A stretch of DNA of 64,000 bases from Paenibacillus sp. J2TS4 (GCF_018403245.1 NZ_BOSH01000002.1:124001-188000); one strand, 5' to 3'; numbered from the stretch's first letter, positions 43,354 to 51,922 are shown. Made by a program: numbers and translations. Notes: generated by a model not told the origin, from the letters alone.

Positions 43354-44259
43354 TCATTTCCTCTGTTCCAAACGTTCACTTTTGACCGTAGTAATCAATT
43401 GCTCCATAAATACACGGCTAGCCGCACATAGATACTTGTTTTTTCGATAAACGACACCGATTTGTGTCGTAAGTACCGGGTTTTGAATAGGGATCGTTCG
43501 AATTTGCTTATTGTCGATATAATCAAGGTAAGCTCTCGGTAGAATGGTAACGCCAACCCCCATGCTAACCATATTGATAATCGATTCCATAGTCGTCATT
43601 TCCATGACCGGCTGGGGGGCGAATTCAAACGATCGGCATTTTTCGTTAATCAGTTGCCGCATGAAATACGTACTCGGCAAGAGGATGGAGGGAACTTCTT
43701 TCAGAATGTCAAGCGTTACAGAAGGTTTCTGGGCAACGGGATGATCTGCAGGCGCCGCTAAGGCCAAGTTTTCTTTGTAGAGCGGGATCGCTTCCAGATC
43801 TTCATGTTCCATCGGCAGCAATACGATACCTAAATCAAGCTCGTTTTGAAGCAGCCCGTTGTAAATATCTCCGGTTCGCAGTCCGAGAACCGATAGCTCG
43901 ACATGGGGATAATTGCGGTGGAACCCGATAACCGTTGGCGGCAGCAAGTAATTGACAACGGTAAGAAGCGCGCCGATTTTTAACGATCCTCTTTCTAACC
44001 CTTGCAGTTCACTGATAGCGGCACGTGCCTGTGAGAGCTCATGAAACACATTGTAGCTATGATGCAGCAGCGTTTTGCCCGCTTCGGTGATCATGTTTTT
44101 TTTGCCGATGCGATCAAAGAGGGGGGTGCCGATTTCGTGCTCGAGCAAACGAATTTGCTGGCTTAGCGAGGGCTGGGCGATGCCGAGTTTCTCGGCGGCA
44201 CGGGTAAAATGCAGTTCCCGGCATACGGCCATAAAGTACTCCAGTTGCTTTAATTCCAT
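43354..44259 (-). CDS. LysR-family transcriptional regulator
   Basis: A 301-residue regulator: N-terminal helix-turn-helix (LKQLEYFMAVCRELHFTRAA, LGIAQPSLSQQIRLLE) and a periplasmic-binding-like effector domain (GSLKIGALLTVVNYLLPP, ELDLGIVLLPMEHEDL, MGVGVTILPRAYLD). The ATG at 44259 has GGGAGGAAG six bases before it; the longer frame to 44310 runs into the control palindrome. Its divergent target seems to be lost: only a six-codon start remains at 44361. Effector unknown. Confidence 0.9.
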   Translation of the reverse strand: MELKQLEYFMAVCRELHFTRAAEKLGIAQPSLSQQIRLLEHEIGTPLFDRIGKKNMITEAGKTLLHHSYNVFHELSQARAAISELQGLERGSLKIGALLTVVNYLLPPTVIGFHRNYPHVELSVLGLRTGDIYNGLLQNELDLGIVLLPMEHEDLEAIPLYKENLALAAPADHPVAQKPSVTLDILKEVPSILLPSTYFMRQLINEKCRSFEFAPQPVMEMTTMESIINMVSMGVGVTILPRAYLDYIDNKQIRTIPIQNPVLTTQIGVVYRKNKYLCAASRVFMEQLITTVKSERLEQRK

Positions 44260-44277
44260 CGGACTTCCTCCCTTAAA

Positions 44278-44322
44278 GTTTATCCTATAATGATAGGATA
44301 TACCTATCATTATAGGATAAAC
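44278..44322. promoter_or_regulatory. Forty-five-base palindromic LysR control region
   Basis: Two 20-base arms are perfect inverted copies around ATATA (44298-44302). Each arm contains CCTATAATGATAGG or its complement, itself a palindrome of the ATAG/CTAT type bound by LysR proteins, and each contains a TATAAT-like -10 box for one direction. A looser copy (CTTATGATAGGT ... ACCAATCATTATGAG) lies at 44382-44411. Confidence 0.7.
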
Positions 44323-44360
44323 AATATAAATTATCTAATAAATTATTTGGAGGAATGGAG

Positions 44361-44381
44361 ATGAAACAAGTCCGTCTATAA
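44361..44381 (+). pseudogene. Six-codon remnant of the LysR-controlled gene
   Basis: GGAGG, seven bases, then ATG and five further codons (MKQVRL) ending at TAA 44379. The ribosome site and the divergent position facing a LysR gene point to the start of a deleted target gene; a regulatory micro-ORF is the alternative. Confidence 0.4.
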
Positions 44382-44481
44382 CTTATGATAGGTAAAACCA
44401 ATCATTATGAGTAAAAAGTTGAAATTGAACATATCAAGGAAAGCGGGTAAGATCAGGATACGATACAAAAATTACTATCTC

Positions 44482-44555
44482 GGGAGTATAGCCAAATGGT
44501 AAGGCGAAGGTCTGCAAAACCTTAGGTTCTGGTTCGAATCCAGATACTCCCTCCA
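44482..44555 (+). tRNA. tRNA-Cys (anticodon GCA)
   Basis: A complete cloverleaf of 74 bases with encoded CCA: acceptor GGGAGTA/TACTCCC, D arm with GCC...GGC, anticodon stem AAGGT/ACCTT around CTGCAAA giving anticodon GCA, and T arm CTGG-TTCGAAT-CCAG. It is a single tRNA gene, not part of an rRNA operon. Confidence 0.95.
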
Positions 44556-44668
44556 AATAAAATTCCCCTCTGAAGAAATGAGGATGACATTATCCCGACA
44601 GCTACTATTGGAATGAGCAAGCCTCTATATCCGATTAAAAATTTCATAAGAAAAGGAGGCGGGTCAGA

Positions 44669-45574
44669 TTGTCGGACCTCCATGGTGCATCAGTTCAGCC
44701 GTTTCCAGACACCCCTCCTTGGAAAGATTGGATTTCTGTTATCAAGCCAGGGATCATGACCTCCAACTTGTTTTGTGCATTTGCCGGGTACTGTCTTGCT
44801 TCAAGGTGGAATCTGGAATATTCAACCTTGCTATTTATGCTGGTTGGCACAGCGCTAGTCATCGCGTCTGCTTCCATGATGAATAATTTCTTGGATCGAA
44901 CCCGGGATTTAAACATGCATCGGACGAGAAACCGGCCCTTGCCCAGCGGCCGGCTGAAGCCCCGAAATGTATTGGCGGCCGGAATCGGAGCGGGTTTAGT
45001 TGGATTAGTCATTTTATACGTATTGGTCAATCCATTAAGCATGGTTCTGGGATTCATCGGTATCTTTGTATACGTAGGGATCTACACGGCATGGCTTAAG
45101 CCAACCTCTACTTGGAGTACATCAATCGGAGGAATTTCCGGCTCCATGCCGCCAATGATCGGATACTGCAGTTTTTCAAATAAGCTGGAACTGGGTGCAT
45201 GGCTTTTATTTTTCTTTCTTTTCTTATGGCAGCCGCCTCATTTTTGGGCGCTGGGGATCTTAAAGAAGGAAGAGTATCGGGAGGCCGGCTATCCTTTGCT
45301 CCCTGTCGTAAAAGGTGTGCGTCGAACGAAAATTCAAATGCTGCCCTATATCGCCGCCTTATTTCCCGTTAATTACTTGTTATTCGATAATGATTACGTT
45401 GGTGTAGGTTATTTGATCGTTACTGAAATACTGCTAATCATTTGGTTTTTAATGTCGCTCCAGGGTCTGGTTACAAAACATGAAGCGAAGTGGGCAGCGA
45501 AACATTTTCGATTTTCACTTTATTTATTAATGGTTTCTTTTTCAATGATACTGATCGAGACAGCTATACGGTAA
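44669..45574 (+). CDS. ctaB: Protoheme IX farnesyltransferase, second copy
   Basis: A 301-residue UbiA-type prenyltransferase with the same landmarks as the gene at 7826: NNFLDRTRDLNMHRTRNRPL for the Asp-rich motif, TSTWSTSIGGISGSMPPMIG, and FLWQPPHFWALGILKKEEYR. It should make heme O. TTG start with AAGGAGGCGGG upstream. It stands alone between tRNA-Cys and a terminator, away from any oxidase subunit gene, so it may serve another oxidase or respond to other conditions. Confidence 0.92.
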   Translation: MSDLHGASVQPFPDTPPWKDWISVIKPGIMTSNLFCAFAGYCLASRWNLEYSTLLFMLVGTALVIASASMMNNFLDRTRDLNMHRTRNRPLPSGRLKPRNVLAAGIGAGLVGLVILYVLVNPLSMVLGFIGIFVYVGIYTAWLKPTSTWSTSIGGISGSMPPMIGYCSFSNKLELGAWLLFFFLFLWQPPHFWALGILKKEEYREAGYPLLPVVKGVRRTKIQMLPYIAALFPVNYLLFDNDYVGVGYLIVTEILLIIWFLMSLQGLVTKHEAKWAAKHFRFSLYLLMVSFSMILIETAIR

Positions 45575-45626
45575 TTATAATTTGCTTCATCAACCGATTA
45601 TCAACCTAATGGCCTGCTTCTACAAA

Positions 45627-45671
45627 AATACGCCCGCCGCTTTAGAATAACCATAAGCGGCGGGCGTATTA
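45627..45671. terminator. Strong bidirectional terminator between ctaB and the efflux gene
   Basis: AATACGCCCGCCGCTT pairs with AAGCGGCGGGCGTATT, GC-rich and perfect, separating two convergent genes. Confidence 0.85.
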
Positions 45672-45699
45672 CGTCCATGGAGTACAGCTATCTCTTATC

Positions 45700-47067
45700 T
45701 CAAGGCTTTTTTTGAAGCCGGCTATATACGAACAAGAAGAAGCTTCCTCCAATGAGGATAGCTGCAATGAAGACCAGCGTCAAATTGCTGTAAAGCGATG
45801 CTGTAACGTCTATTATCGTCGGAAGCAGGGGGTAGGTGAGCCAGGATCTCGTCAGCAAACCTCCGACAATGGCTACGCCGATCCCTTCGGCCAGGAAGCA
45901 GGCAAAGTTAAGCAAGCCCATGCCCGAGCCGGATTCCTCGGAACTAAGCGCTCCCGCCACACTCGTGGAAACAACGGTTTTCACAAAGGAGAGTCCGCCG
46001 AAAGTGAGAACCGTAGCACAGGAAGTAAGCCATGGAGTTTGATCGGCAAACAACGAAATGCTCAGAAAGCTTGCGCTGATCATACATAAGCCTATAATCA
46101 TAGTGAACCTATATCCTCGTCTATCGACAAATAGGCCGCCGGCGATTCCGAACAGGATTACACTGACCGTACCGGGAAACAGGATGCCGACCCCGATAAG
46201 GCTTGTCGACATTTGGTGCACCTCTTTCATCATATAAGGAACCATGGATACATAACCAGCCACCGTACCTAACAGTATGCCCCCTGTTAGGACGCCGACG
46301 ATAAACGTTTTTCTCCTAAACAGGGAAGGTTCAATAAAAGGCTGCTCCGCTTGTCGAATTCTCAGCATAAATCCGATAAAGCATACCGCGCCGACAATGA
46401 TGTATACCCAATAATACATCGTTGTGAAAAGCGTAAATGCAATGATCCCGATGGATAATAACACGGCTCCGACAACATCCATCTTTCCTTTTTTCACAGG
46501 TTCGCCAGGCAGGGTTTGGATGAAAAAAGGAAGAGTCAGAAGTGTCATCATCGGCAGGATGAATAAGAAGTGCCAGTGGAGATAGCCAGTTATAATTCCC
46601 CCGATTACAGGACCGACGCCTTCCCCAGAGGCTACCACCGATCCAATTAGCCCGAAGGCTCTGCCTTGAAGATTCGGCTCGATGTAGCGGGCTGCGATGA
46701 CCATAATCAGCGCCGGAACTGCCGATACTCCTGCTCCTTGCACAAAGCGTGCGGCCAGCACCCCGGCATACCAAGAATGACATAGGGCCCCGATTAAGGA
46801 TCCCGCGCCGTAAATCAACAGACCTAGAAGAAGCAGTTTCCTCACGCCGTACAAATCCGACAGCTTTCCATACACTGCTGTTCCAATCGCGAAAGAAAGA
46901 ATAAAACTCGTATTTATCCAATTCACCGCGGAAGGCGTGATGCCGAAATGATTGGCGATATCTGGAAGTGATACCGTGAAAACGGTCTCGTTAAGAACAC
47001 TGAAAAATGCAAGAAAACTAAGCCAGGCAACCGCCTTCGGATTGCTGCCTGTCATTAATTTGGTCAA
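45700..47067 (-). CDS. Tet(L)-like MFS tetracycline/H+ antiporter
   Basis: A 455-residue, 14-helix transporter of the DHA2 group. It follows Tet(L)/Tet(K) closely: FFSVLNETVFTVSLPDIAN, GTAVYGKLSDLYGVRKLLL (motif A), RFVQGAGVSAVPALIMVIAA, GLIGSVVASGEGVGPVIGG (motif C) and GTVAGYVSMVPYMMKEVHQ. It would exchange tetracycline-metal complexes, and possibly Na+ or K+, for protons. TTG 47067 follows AAAGGGG by nine bases; ATG 47055 is in frame. The upstream leader peptide and hairpin (47077-47161) match the translation-attenuation system of tet(L). Resistance itself is not proven by sequence. Confidence 0.82.
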   Translation of the reverse strand: MTKLMTGSNPKAVAWLSFLAFFSVLNETVFTVSLPDIANHFGITPSAVNWINTSFILSFAIGTAVYGKLSDLYGVRKLLLLGLLIYGAGSLIGALCHSWYAGVLAARFVQGAGVSAVPALIMVIAARYIEPNLQGRAFGLIGSVVASGEGVGPVIGGIITGYLHWHFLFILPMMTLLTLPFFIQTLPGEPVKKGKMDVVGAVLLSIGIIAFTLFTTMYYWVYIIVGAVCFIGFMLRIRQAEQPFIEPSLFRRKTFIVGVLTGGILLGTVAGYVSMVPYMMKEVHQMSTSLIGVGILFPGTVSVILFGIAGGLFVDRRGYRFTMIIGLCMISASFLSISLFADQTPWLTSCATVLTFGGLSFVKTVVSTSVAGALSSEESGSGMGLLNFACFLAEGIGVAIVGGLLTRSWLTYPLLPTIIDVTASLYSNLTLVFIAAILIGGSFFLFVYSRLQKKP

Positions 47068-47076
47068 TTAAGTTAG

Positions 47077-47089
47077 CCCCTTTAAGGGG
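47077..47089 (-). promoter_or_regulatory. Hairpin that can hide the efflux-gene ribosome site
   Basis: On the minus strand CCCCTTAAAGGGG folds back on itself, pairing the AAGGGG ribosome site of the Tet(L)-like gene with the preceding CCCCTT. It lies between the leader-peptide stop and the gene start. Confidence 0.6.
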
Positions 47090-47098
47090 AGTCGCAGT

Positions 47099-47161
47099 TT
47101 ATAGGGCCGATGATACGCAATCCCCTATTTTTTGTGCCCTCTTCTGCATTTTTTGCCGCAT
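47099..47161 (-). CDS. Leader peptide of the Tet(L)-like gene
   Basis: A 20-codon frame with a strong AGGAGG site seven bases before its ATG (start 47161, stop TAA at 47099). The peptide begins MRQKMQKRAQ and ends CVSSAL; the tet(L) leader also has 20 residues, a basic N-terminal half (MKCNKMNRVQ) and the ending VSMTL. Ribosomes slowed by tetracycline on this frame would open the hairpin at 47077 and let the efflux gene be translated. Confidence 0.65.
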   Translation of the reverse strand: MRQKMQKRAQKIGDCVSSAL

Positions 47162-47353
47162 GGTAATGCCTCCTGACTTATAATCGTATTAATAACCAAA
47201 TAAAAATTATATACTGGTGGATTATAAATCATAAAATGAGTTGTTTTATAGGATTTTTTTATTTTACTTAATTTTACCGCATGAAGCAGACGGCATATGA
47301 TACCCTTGAAGGCGAAGGCAAGCTTGGGATCCGCCAGAAGGGAAAGATAACGC

Positions 47354-48190
47354 ATGAATGTACACAAAATCATTGAAGATATATCTAAACAATTAGAAGG
47401 TATTCCTGGCATCGTAGGAGTCGTCTTGGGCGGCTCAAGAGCTAGAGACACACATAGGCCCACTTCCGATATCGATATTGGCATTTATTACGATGAATCC
47501 GCAGGATTTGACGTGAGGGAATTAGGCAAAATCGCTGCCAGATTGGATGATGAGCGGCGAGAAAACTTGGTTTCCGCTTTAGGTGGATGGGGGCCTTGGA
47601 TTAATGCCGGGGGCTGGCTTGTCGTAAAGGGTTACCCTGTTGATCTTATTCTACGCGATGTGAAAAGAGTGTCCCAAGTGATCGAGGAGTGCTTATCAGG
47701 TTCTGTTTCAGCCCATTATCATGCCGGCCATCCTCATGCATACTTGAATGTGATGTATATGGGTGAAGTAGCGATTTGCAAGATTATATCTGATCCAAGC
47801 CATCAAATAGCGGAATTAAAAAAGAAAACGGAACCCTATCCGAAAGCAATGCAGGATGCGATTATTGGATATTTCATGTTTGAAGCCACTTTCTCTGTGA
47901 GGTTCGCCGAAGACAATGTAGATAAAGATGATGTTTCTTATGTTTGCGGTTGTTGCTTCCGAGCCCTGTCTTGCTTGAATCAAGTCTTATTTGCCAAGAA
48001 CAAGCAATACTGCATTAATGAGAAAAAAGCTGTAGCGATGGTAGACCGATTTGAAATAAAACCTCACGATTACAAGAACAGAATAGATCAACTGGTCACC
48101 CTTTTATCTTTAGACAAGGGAAGCACTAGGGAAGGGGTGGACATGCTGAAGGATCTCATTGCGGAAACGGAAAAGCTGCTTCAAGGATAA
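47354..48190 (+). CDS. Nucleotidyltransferase-domain protein
   Basis: A 278-residue cytoplasmic protein of the polymerase-beta nucleotidyltransferase fold: VVLGGSRARDTHRPTSDIDIGIY carries the GGS loop and the two metal-binding Asp residues, and the third Asp is in VDLILRD. The rest is helical (about 130-270). Similar proteins are called DNA polymerase beta-like or aminoglycoside adenylyltransferase-like; the substrate is unknown. It is divergent from the tet leader and followed by the BlaI-like gene's control region. Confidence 0.82.
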   Translation: MNVHKIIEDISKQLEGIPGIVGVVLGGSRARDTHRPTSDIDIGIYYDESAGFDVRELGKIAARLDDERRENLVSALGGWGPWINAGGWLVVKGYPVDLILRDVKRVSQVIEECLSGSVSAHYHAGHPHAYLNVMYMGEVAICKIISDPSHQIAELKKKTEPYPKAMQDAIIGYFMFEATFSVRFAEDNVDKDDVSYVCGCCFRALSCLNQVLFAKNKQYCINEKKAVAMVDRFEIKPHDYKNRIDQLVTLLSLDKGSTREGVDMLKDLIAETEKLLQG

Positions 48191-48269
48191 ATAAACGACG
48201 ACAACGAGTGTAGAGAAGGCAAGATCCATTCGCGTGGAAGCATTCTTGTGACACTCGTTGTTTATTCCA

Positions 48270-48321
48270 TTGACAATCACTACAATGGTGTAGTAGTATT
48301 TAATCACTACACCGATGTAGT
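48270..48321 (+). promoter_or_regulatory. Promoter and two BlaI/MecI-type operators
   Basis: TTGACA at 48270 and TAGTAT at 48294 form a promoter with an 18-base spacer. ACTACA-ATGG-TGTAGT (48279-48294) covers the spacer and ACTACA-CCGA-TGTAGT (48306-48321) lies downstream. The TACA...TGTA dyads are the hallmark of BlaI/MecI/CopY sites, so the operon below is autorepressed. Confidence 0.8.
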
Positions 48322-48369
48322 GTATTAAGTGATTATGGACGCATAATCATGAATGGAGAGGTGTACACC

Positions 48370-48747
48370 GTGAAAGAATTTCAAAAGCTGTCGGATACTG
48401 AAATGGAGTTAATGCAGGTCATTTGGGGATGCGGCTCCCCTGTCACCTCCAGCGAATTGCTGCGTATTTTTGCTGAAGACAGAGGAAAAGAATGGAAGGG
48501 ACAGACGATTTCAACCTTTTTGGCAAGATTGGTCGATAAAGGTGTATTAGAGGCAACGAAGCAAGGCCGGGCGAATACGTATGTTCCCCGTCTATCACCG
48601 GAGGAGTATAAGCTATGGGAAGCGCAGAGCGTACTTGACGGGCTGTATCAGGGGTCTGTCAAAAATTTCCTGTCAGCCTTATATGACGGAAAGAAGATGT
48701 CAAAGGAAGAGATTGCTGAGCTAAAGCAATGGTTCTCGGAAAAGTAG
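48370..48747 (+). CDS. BlaI/MecI/CopY-family repressor
   Basis: A 125-residue winged-helix repressor (LSDTEMELMQVIWGCGSPVT, GQTISTFLARLVDKGVLEA) with the C-terminal dimerisation part that BlaR1/MecR1-type proteases cleave. GTG 48370 is eight bases after GGAGAGGTG and is preferred over ATG 48349. It lies between its operators and an M56 protease gene, but no penicillinase follows. Confidence 0.9.
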   Translation: MKEFQKLSDTEMELMQVIWGCGSPVTSSELLRIFAEDRGKEWKGQTISTFLARLVDKGVLEATKQGRANTYVPRLSPEEYKLWEAQSVLDGLYQGSVKNFLSALYDGKKMSKEEIAELKQWFSEK

Positions 48748-48757
48748 GTGAATTCAA

Positions 48758-50092
48758 GTGAACCTATGGCTAGAATTACTCGTCGCTCTAACCGTCGCAG
48801 GAAGTGCCGTTGTCGTTTGTATGCTGCTGCTGCGGCTCGTATCAGCCGGCGCCATCCCCGCAACATGGCATTACGTGATGGGAAAGGTGGCACTGATCTC
48901 TTATCTTCTGCCTGCAGCCTTTGTGATCCAATGGCTTCCTTTCTATTGGCGGGAGCCGTTGGCTTCCGCCAACCTGACCCATCTGGGGACTTGGGCAGAG
49001 ATAACCTCTGGGCTAAGGGCTGCAGAGCCGATAACTACAGAATGGATGAATCCGGAGCAGACGATATCCGCCGCCTTTGCCTCGGCGATGTTGAGCCTAT
49101 GGGGACTGGGAGCCGTAATTTATGCCGCTTGGCATGTATATGCCTACATCAGGTTTATCCGGAGGCTGCATACAACGAGCTTTCCTTTGCCACAGGATAG
49201 CGAAGCCGCCAGGCTGCTGTCCTCAAGTAAAATAGCGCTCGGCATACGGAGCAAGGTTAGACTCGCCTGCAACAGCGAGATAGAAAGCCCTGTTCTTGTG
49301 GGGCTGTTGAAGCCTACGATCCTCATTCCCATAGGTCATAGGCCGGGTATAGACCTGGGGATGGTCATCCATCATGAGCTGATCCACTTGAAACGAAAGG
49401 ATCTATGGGTCAAGATGTTCAGCTTGGGAGCCAGCAGCATTCATTGGTTTAATCCCTTCGTTCACGTACTTCGCAAGGACATTCATGTATGGAGCGAGTT
49501 GTCCTGTGACGAAGAAGTGGTTAGGGGAATGTCCCATGCCGAACGAAAGCGATACGGTGAAACGATTTTGAATGTGGTGGAAGGCTCTTCCGGAGTTCCC
49601 GTCAGATTTTGCGCCTCCTTATCTGGCAGCGGAAAACAGTTGAAAAGGAGATTGACGATGTTACTTAAAGTGAAGAAATTAAAAAAACATACGGTGCTTC
49701 TTACAGCAGCAGCGGTCATGGCTATTGGAGCTATCGGCACATCGACAGCCGCTTGGGCATCCAAAAACATACCGCAGGTTGAAGCTGGGGCCGGACAACC
49801 CCCCATGGCAGAGTCCGTTAGTATGAACAACAATAAGGAAGAGTTTGTTGAAAATGTTAAAGTGGCTGCTCCCGATCTACTCGCGAAAGGAAATTCATTT
49901 GAAACTAGGCTCATCGCAGTCAGCCCTTCAGATGAGAGTAAATTTACACCTGAGGAATGGAAAAACATTTTAGCTCAAATTGAGCGTGGAGAGGTGTACT
50001 GGGAAGATAGCGAAGAGTTTAAAGAAATGAAAGACAAAGTGATGAATGGGGAGCTGACATGGGGGGAAGCTCTCGGGTATAAATCAGAATAA
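48758..50092 (+). CDS. BlaR1/MecR1-like M56 membrane metalloprotease
   Basis: A 444-residue protein: three to four N-terminal helices with a zinc protease domain on the inner face (H206, E207, H210 in VIHHELIHLKRKD; second motif ELSCDEEVVRGM), then another helix at about 310-330. After it only about 110 acidic residues follow, with no penicillin-sensing transpeptidase domain, so the signal is not beta-lactam binding of the BlaR1 kind. It would cleave the BlaI-like repressor. GTG start after TAGGTGA. Confidence 0.88.
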   Translation: MNLWLELLVALTVAGSAVVVCMLLLRLVSAGAIPATWHYVMGKVALISYLLPAAFVIQWLPFYWREPLASANLTHLGTWAEITSGLRAAEPITTEWMNPEQTISAAFASAMLSLWGLGAVIYAAWHVYAYIRFIRRLHTTSFPLPQDSEAARLLSSSKIALGIRSKVRLACNSEIESPVLVGLLKPTILIPIGHRPGIDLGMVIHHELIHLKRKDLWVKMFSLGASSIHWFNPFVHVLRKDIHVWSELSCDEEVVRGMSHAERKRYGETILNVVEGSSGVPVRFCASLSGSGKQLKRRLTMLLKVKKLKKHTVLLTAAAVMAIGAIGTSTAAWASKNIPQVEAGAGQPPMAESVSMNNNKEEFVENVKVAAPDLLAKGNSFETRLIAVSPSDESKFTPEEWKNILAQIERGEVYWEDSEEFKEMKDKVMNGELTWGEALGYKSE

Positions 50093-50159
50093 TGAGTAAG
50101 AAACACGGTCTATAAGCAAAAAAATTTGAAAGAAGATATTGGCTGGAAGACATTCGTGG

Positions 50160-50190
50160 GAACCCATTGCTAAGTCAATGGGTTCTTTGT
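50160..50190 (+). terminator. Terminator after the BlaR1-like gene
   Basis: GAACCCATTG pairs with CAATGGGTTC, followed by TTTGT. Confidence 0.75.
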
Positions 50191-50551
50191 AGTGCGGTGA
50201 AGGACTATCCGTGCTTGATAACAACAATTATCTTTAGGCCCCTGTACGATCAGCCCGACCTCTTTACACAGCTCCACCAATTGATGAACTGCTGGATGTG
50301 TTGTCGCAGTGATATAACGCAACAAAGCAGAAGTAAGCGGCGGGGGTGATCGCGAAGCGGGTTTTATATTGTATGATTAATGTAACGATTTTGAATTTTA
50401 GTCGAGGAGGAGAATAATGGACAAGTATCGAATACTGGAATAGTATTTATGCATAAGGATTACAGGAGAATGCGTTACACGATATCAAAGGAGAACGGCA
50501 ATTATCCAAACGCGTTTTTTGGATTAATTCATAATGAGGGGGGGCCGCAAG
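50191..50551. other. Intergenic region with small coding remnants
   Basis: On the minus strand about 35 codons near 50210-50330 read like a protein piece (TTHPAVHQLVELCKEVG) that I cannot place. On the plus strand GAGGAGGAG and ATG 50416 start eight codons (MDKYRILE) that stop at 50442. Both look like gene fragments. Confidence 0.35.
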
Positions 50552-51286
50552 TTGAGACAGAACAAATATGATGAGCTTGAATTTTTCGAGAAATACAGTC
50601 AGATGCCTCGCTCGATCGATGGACTGAAGGCAGCCGGGGAATGGCATGCCTTCCGCGCAATGCTTCCCGAGCTATATGATAAGCGTGTGCTTGACCTGGG
50701 CTGCGGCTTTGGCTGGCACTGCCGATATGTGCGTGAACGACAGGCGCGGTCGGTGGTAGGGATAGATCTATCCGAGAACATGCTGGCACGTGCAAGAGAA
50801 CATACGGACGATTCCGCGATCAAGTATCTTCGGCTCGCCATGGAAGACATCGATTTTCCTGCGGAGGAATTCGATGTGGTTCTAAGCTCGCTTGCCCTCC
50901 ATTATGTGGAGCCCTTCGATATCGTCTGTCGTCAAGTTCAACACTGTCTTGTGCCAGGGGGCACCTTCGTGCTCTCGGTCGAACATCCGGTCTTTACTGC
51001 ACTTGCTGCACAGGATTGGTATTACGGTCCTCAGGGCGAGCGGCTGCACTGGCCAATCGATAACTACCAGAACGAAGGTCAGCGGACGACCCATTTTTTG
51101 GATCATGACGTTATCAAATACCATCGAACCGTCACTACTTATGTGAATACGTTAATGGATTCCGGATTCAGCATTACGAAGCTGTCCGAGCCTCAGCCAA
51201 CGCAGGAAATGCTGGCTCAAGTTCCCGACATGCGAGATGAAACCCGCCGGCCGATGTTCCTCCTTATTGCGGCGATCAGGAACTAG
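50552..51286 (+). CDS. Class I SAM-dependent methyltransferase (UbiE/YcgJ type)
   Basis: A 244-residue cytoplasmic methyltransferase: motif I VLDLGCGFGWHCRYV, motif II GIDLSENMLARARE, motif IV FDVVLSSLALHYVE and post-motif CLVPGGTFVLSVEHPV. The acceptor is a small molecule that cannot be named. TTG 50552 is seven bases after a G7 stretch; ATG 50534 is in frame but has no site. Confidence 0.87.
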   Translation: MRQNKYDELEFFEKYSQMPRSIDGLKAAGEWHAFRAMLPELYDKRVLDLGCGFGWHCRYVRERQARSVVGIDLSENMLARAREHTDDSAIKYLRLAMEDIDFPAEEFDVVLSSLALHYVEPFDIVCRQVQHCLVPGGTFVLSVEHPVFTALAAQDWYYGPQGERLHWPIDNYQNEGQRTTHFLDHDVIKYHRTVTTYVNTLMDSGFSITKLSEPQPTQEMLAQVPDMRDETRRPMFLLIAAIRN

Positions 51287-51340
51287 GGGAATTTCAGCCT
51301 ATTTATTATTGAAGCAAACATGTGGAAGAGGGGGATTCCG

Positions 51341-51922
51341 GTGAAGATAGGTTTTGTCTTGTTCAATGGTATAACGTTTCTCGATTTTGTCGGCTTTTAC
51401 GACGTGATTTATCGTTTGAACCTCTTTGCAAAAACAAAAGGCACGTCATGGGATATATGCGGTTTATCCGAAGAAGTAACCGATGAGCTGGGAATGAAGG
51501 TGAAAGTCAATAAGATTAAACCGGATTTGGCTGAATATGATTTACTCTTCGTGCCTGGGGGGATGGGAACACGAAAGCTCAAAGAAGATAAGGATTTTGT
51601 CGATTGGTTGCGCACGGCGGAGAAGGTGCCGTATAAAGTATCCGTTTGTACAGGCGCTCTTTTGTTGGGAGCCGCCGGGTTTCTGGAGGGAAAGCAAGCG
51701 ACGACACATCCGGGAGCATACGATTTATTAGAGCCTTACTGTAAACAGGTTCTAAAATCGCGAATTGTCAAAGACGGCCATGTGATTACCGCTGGCGGGG
51801 TCGCTACTTCTATTGATCTAGGGCTATATTTAATTGAATTGTTTGTCGGAAAAGATGAAATGGAACAAGTGAAAGTCCAAATCGATTATCCATATAACAC
51901 AGAAGGAATTGTGGAACTGTAA
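51341..51922 (+). CDS. DJ-1/PfpI family protein
   Basis: A 193-residue class I glutamine-amidotransferase-like protein with the nucleophile elbow VSVCTGALLLGAAGFL, the acidic partner residue in the early FLDFVG loop, and the TTHPGAYDLLE motif. This combination resembles isonitrile hydratase (InhA)-like and ThiJ/PfpI proteins; relatives are hydratases, glyoxalase III or chaperones. GTG 51341 has GAGGGGGA about eight bases upstream. Confidence 0.85.
   Translation: MKIGFVLFNGITFLDFVGFYDVIYRLNLFAKTKGTSWDICGLSEEVTDELGMKVKVNKIKPDLAEYDLLFVPGGMGTRKLKEDKDFVDWLRTAEKVPYKVSVCTGALLLGAAGFLEGKQATTHPGAYDLLEPYCKQVLKSRIVKDGHVITAGGVATSIDLGLYLIELFVGKDEMEQVKVQIDYPYNTEGIVEL

Noticed and set aside
48748..49200. 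Plus-strand frame of 150 codons beginning just before the M56 gene
   Set aside because: Same strand, different frame over the clear protease gene; low-complexity Arg-rich start typical of a shifted frame.
50210..50330. Minus-strand protein fragment (TTHPAVHQLVELCKEVG)
   Set aside because: Reads like a real protein piece but too short to name, without start or stop signals; only noted in the intergenic entry.
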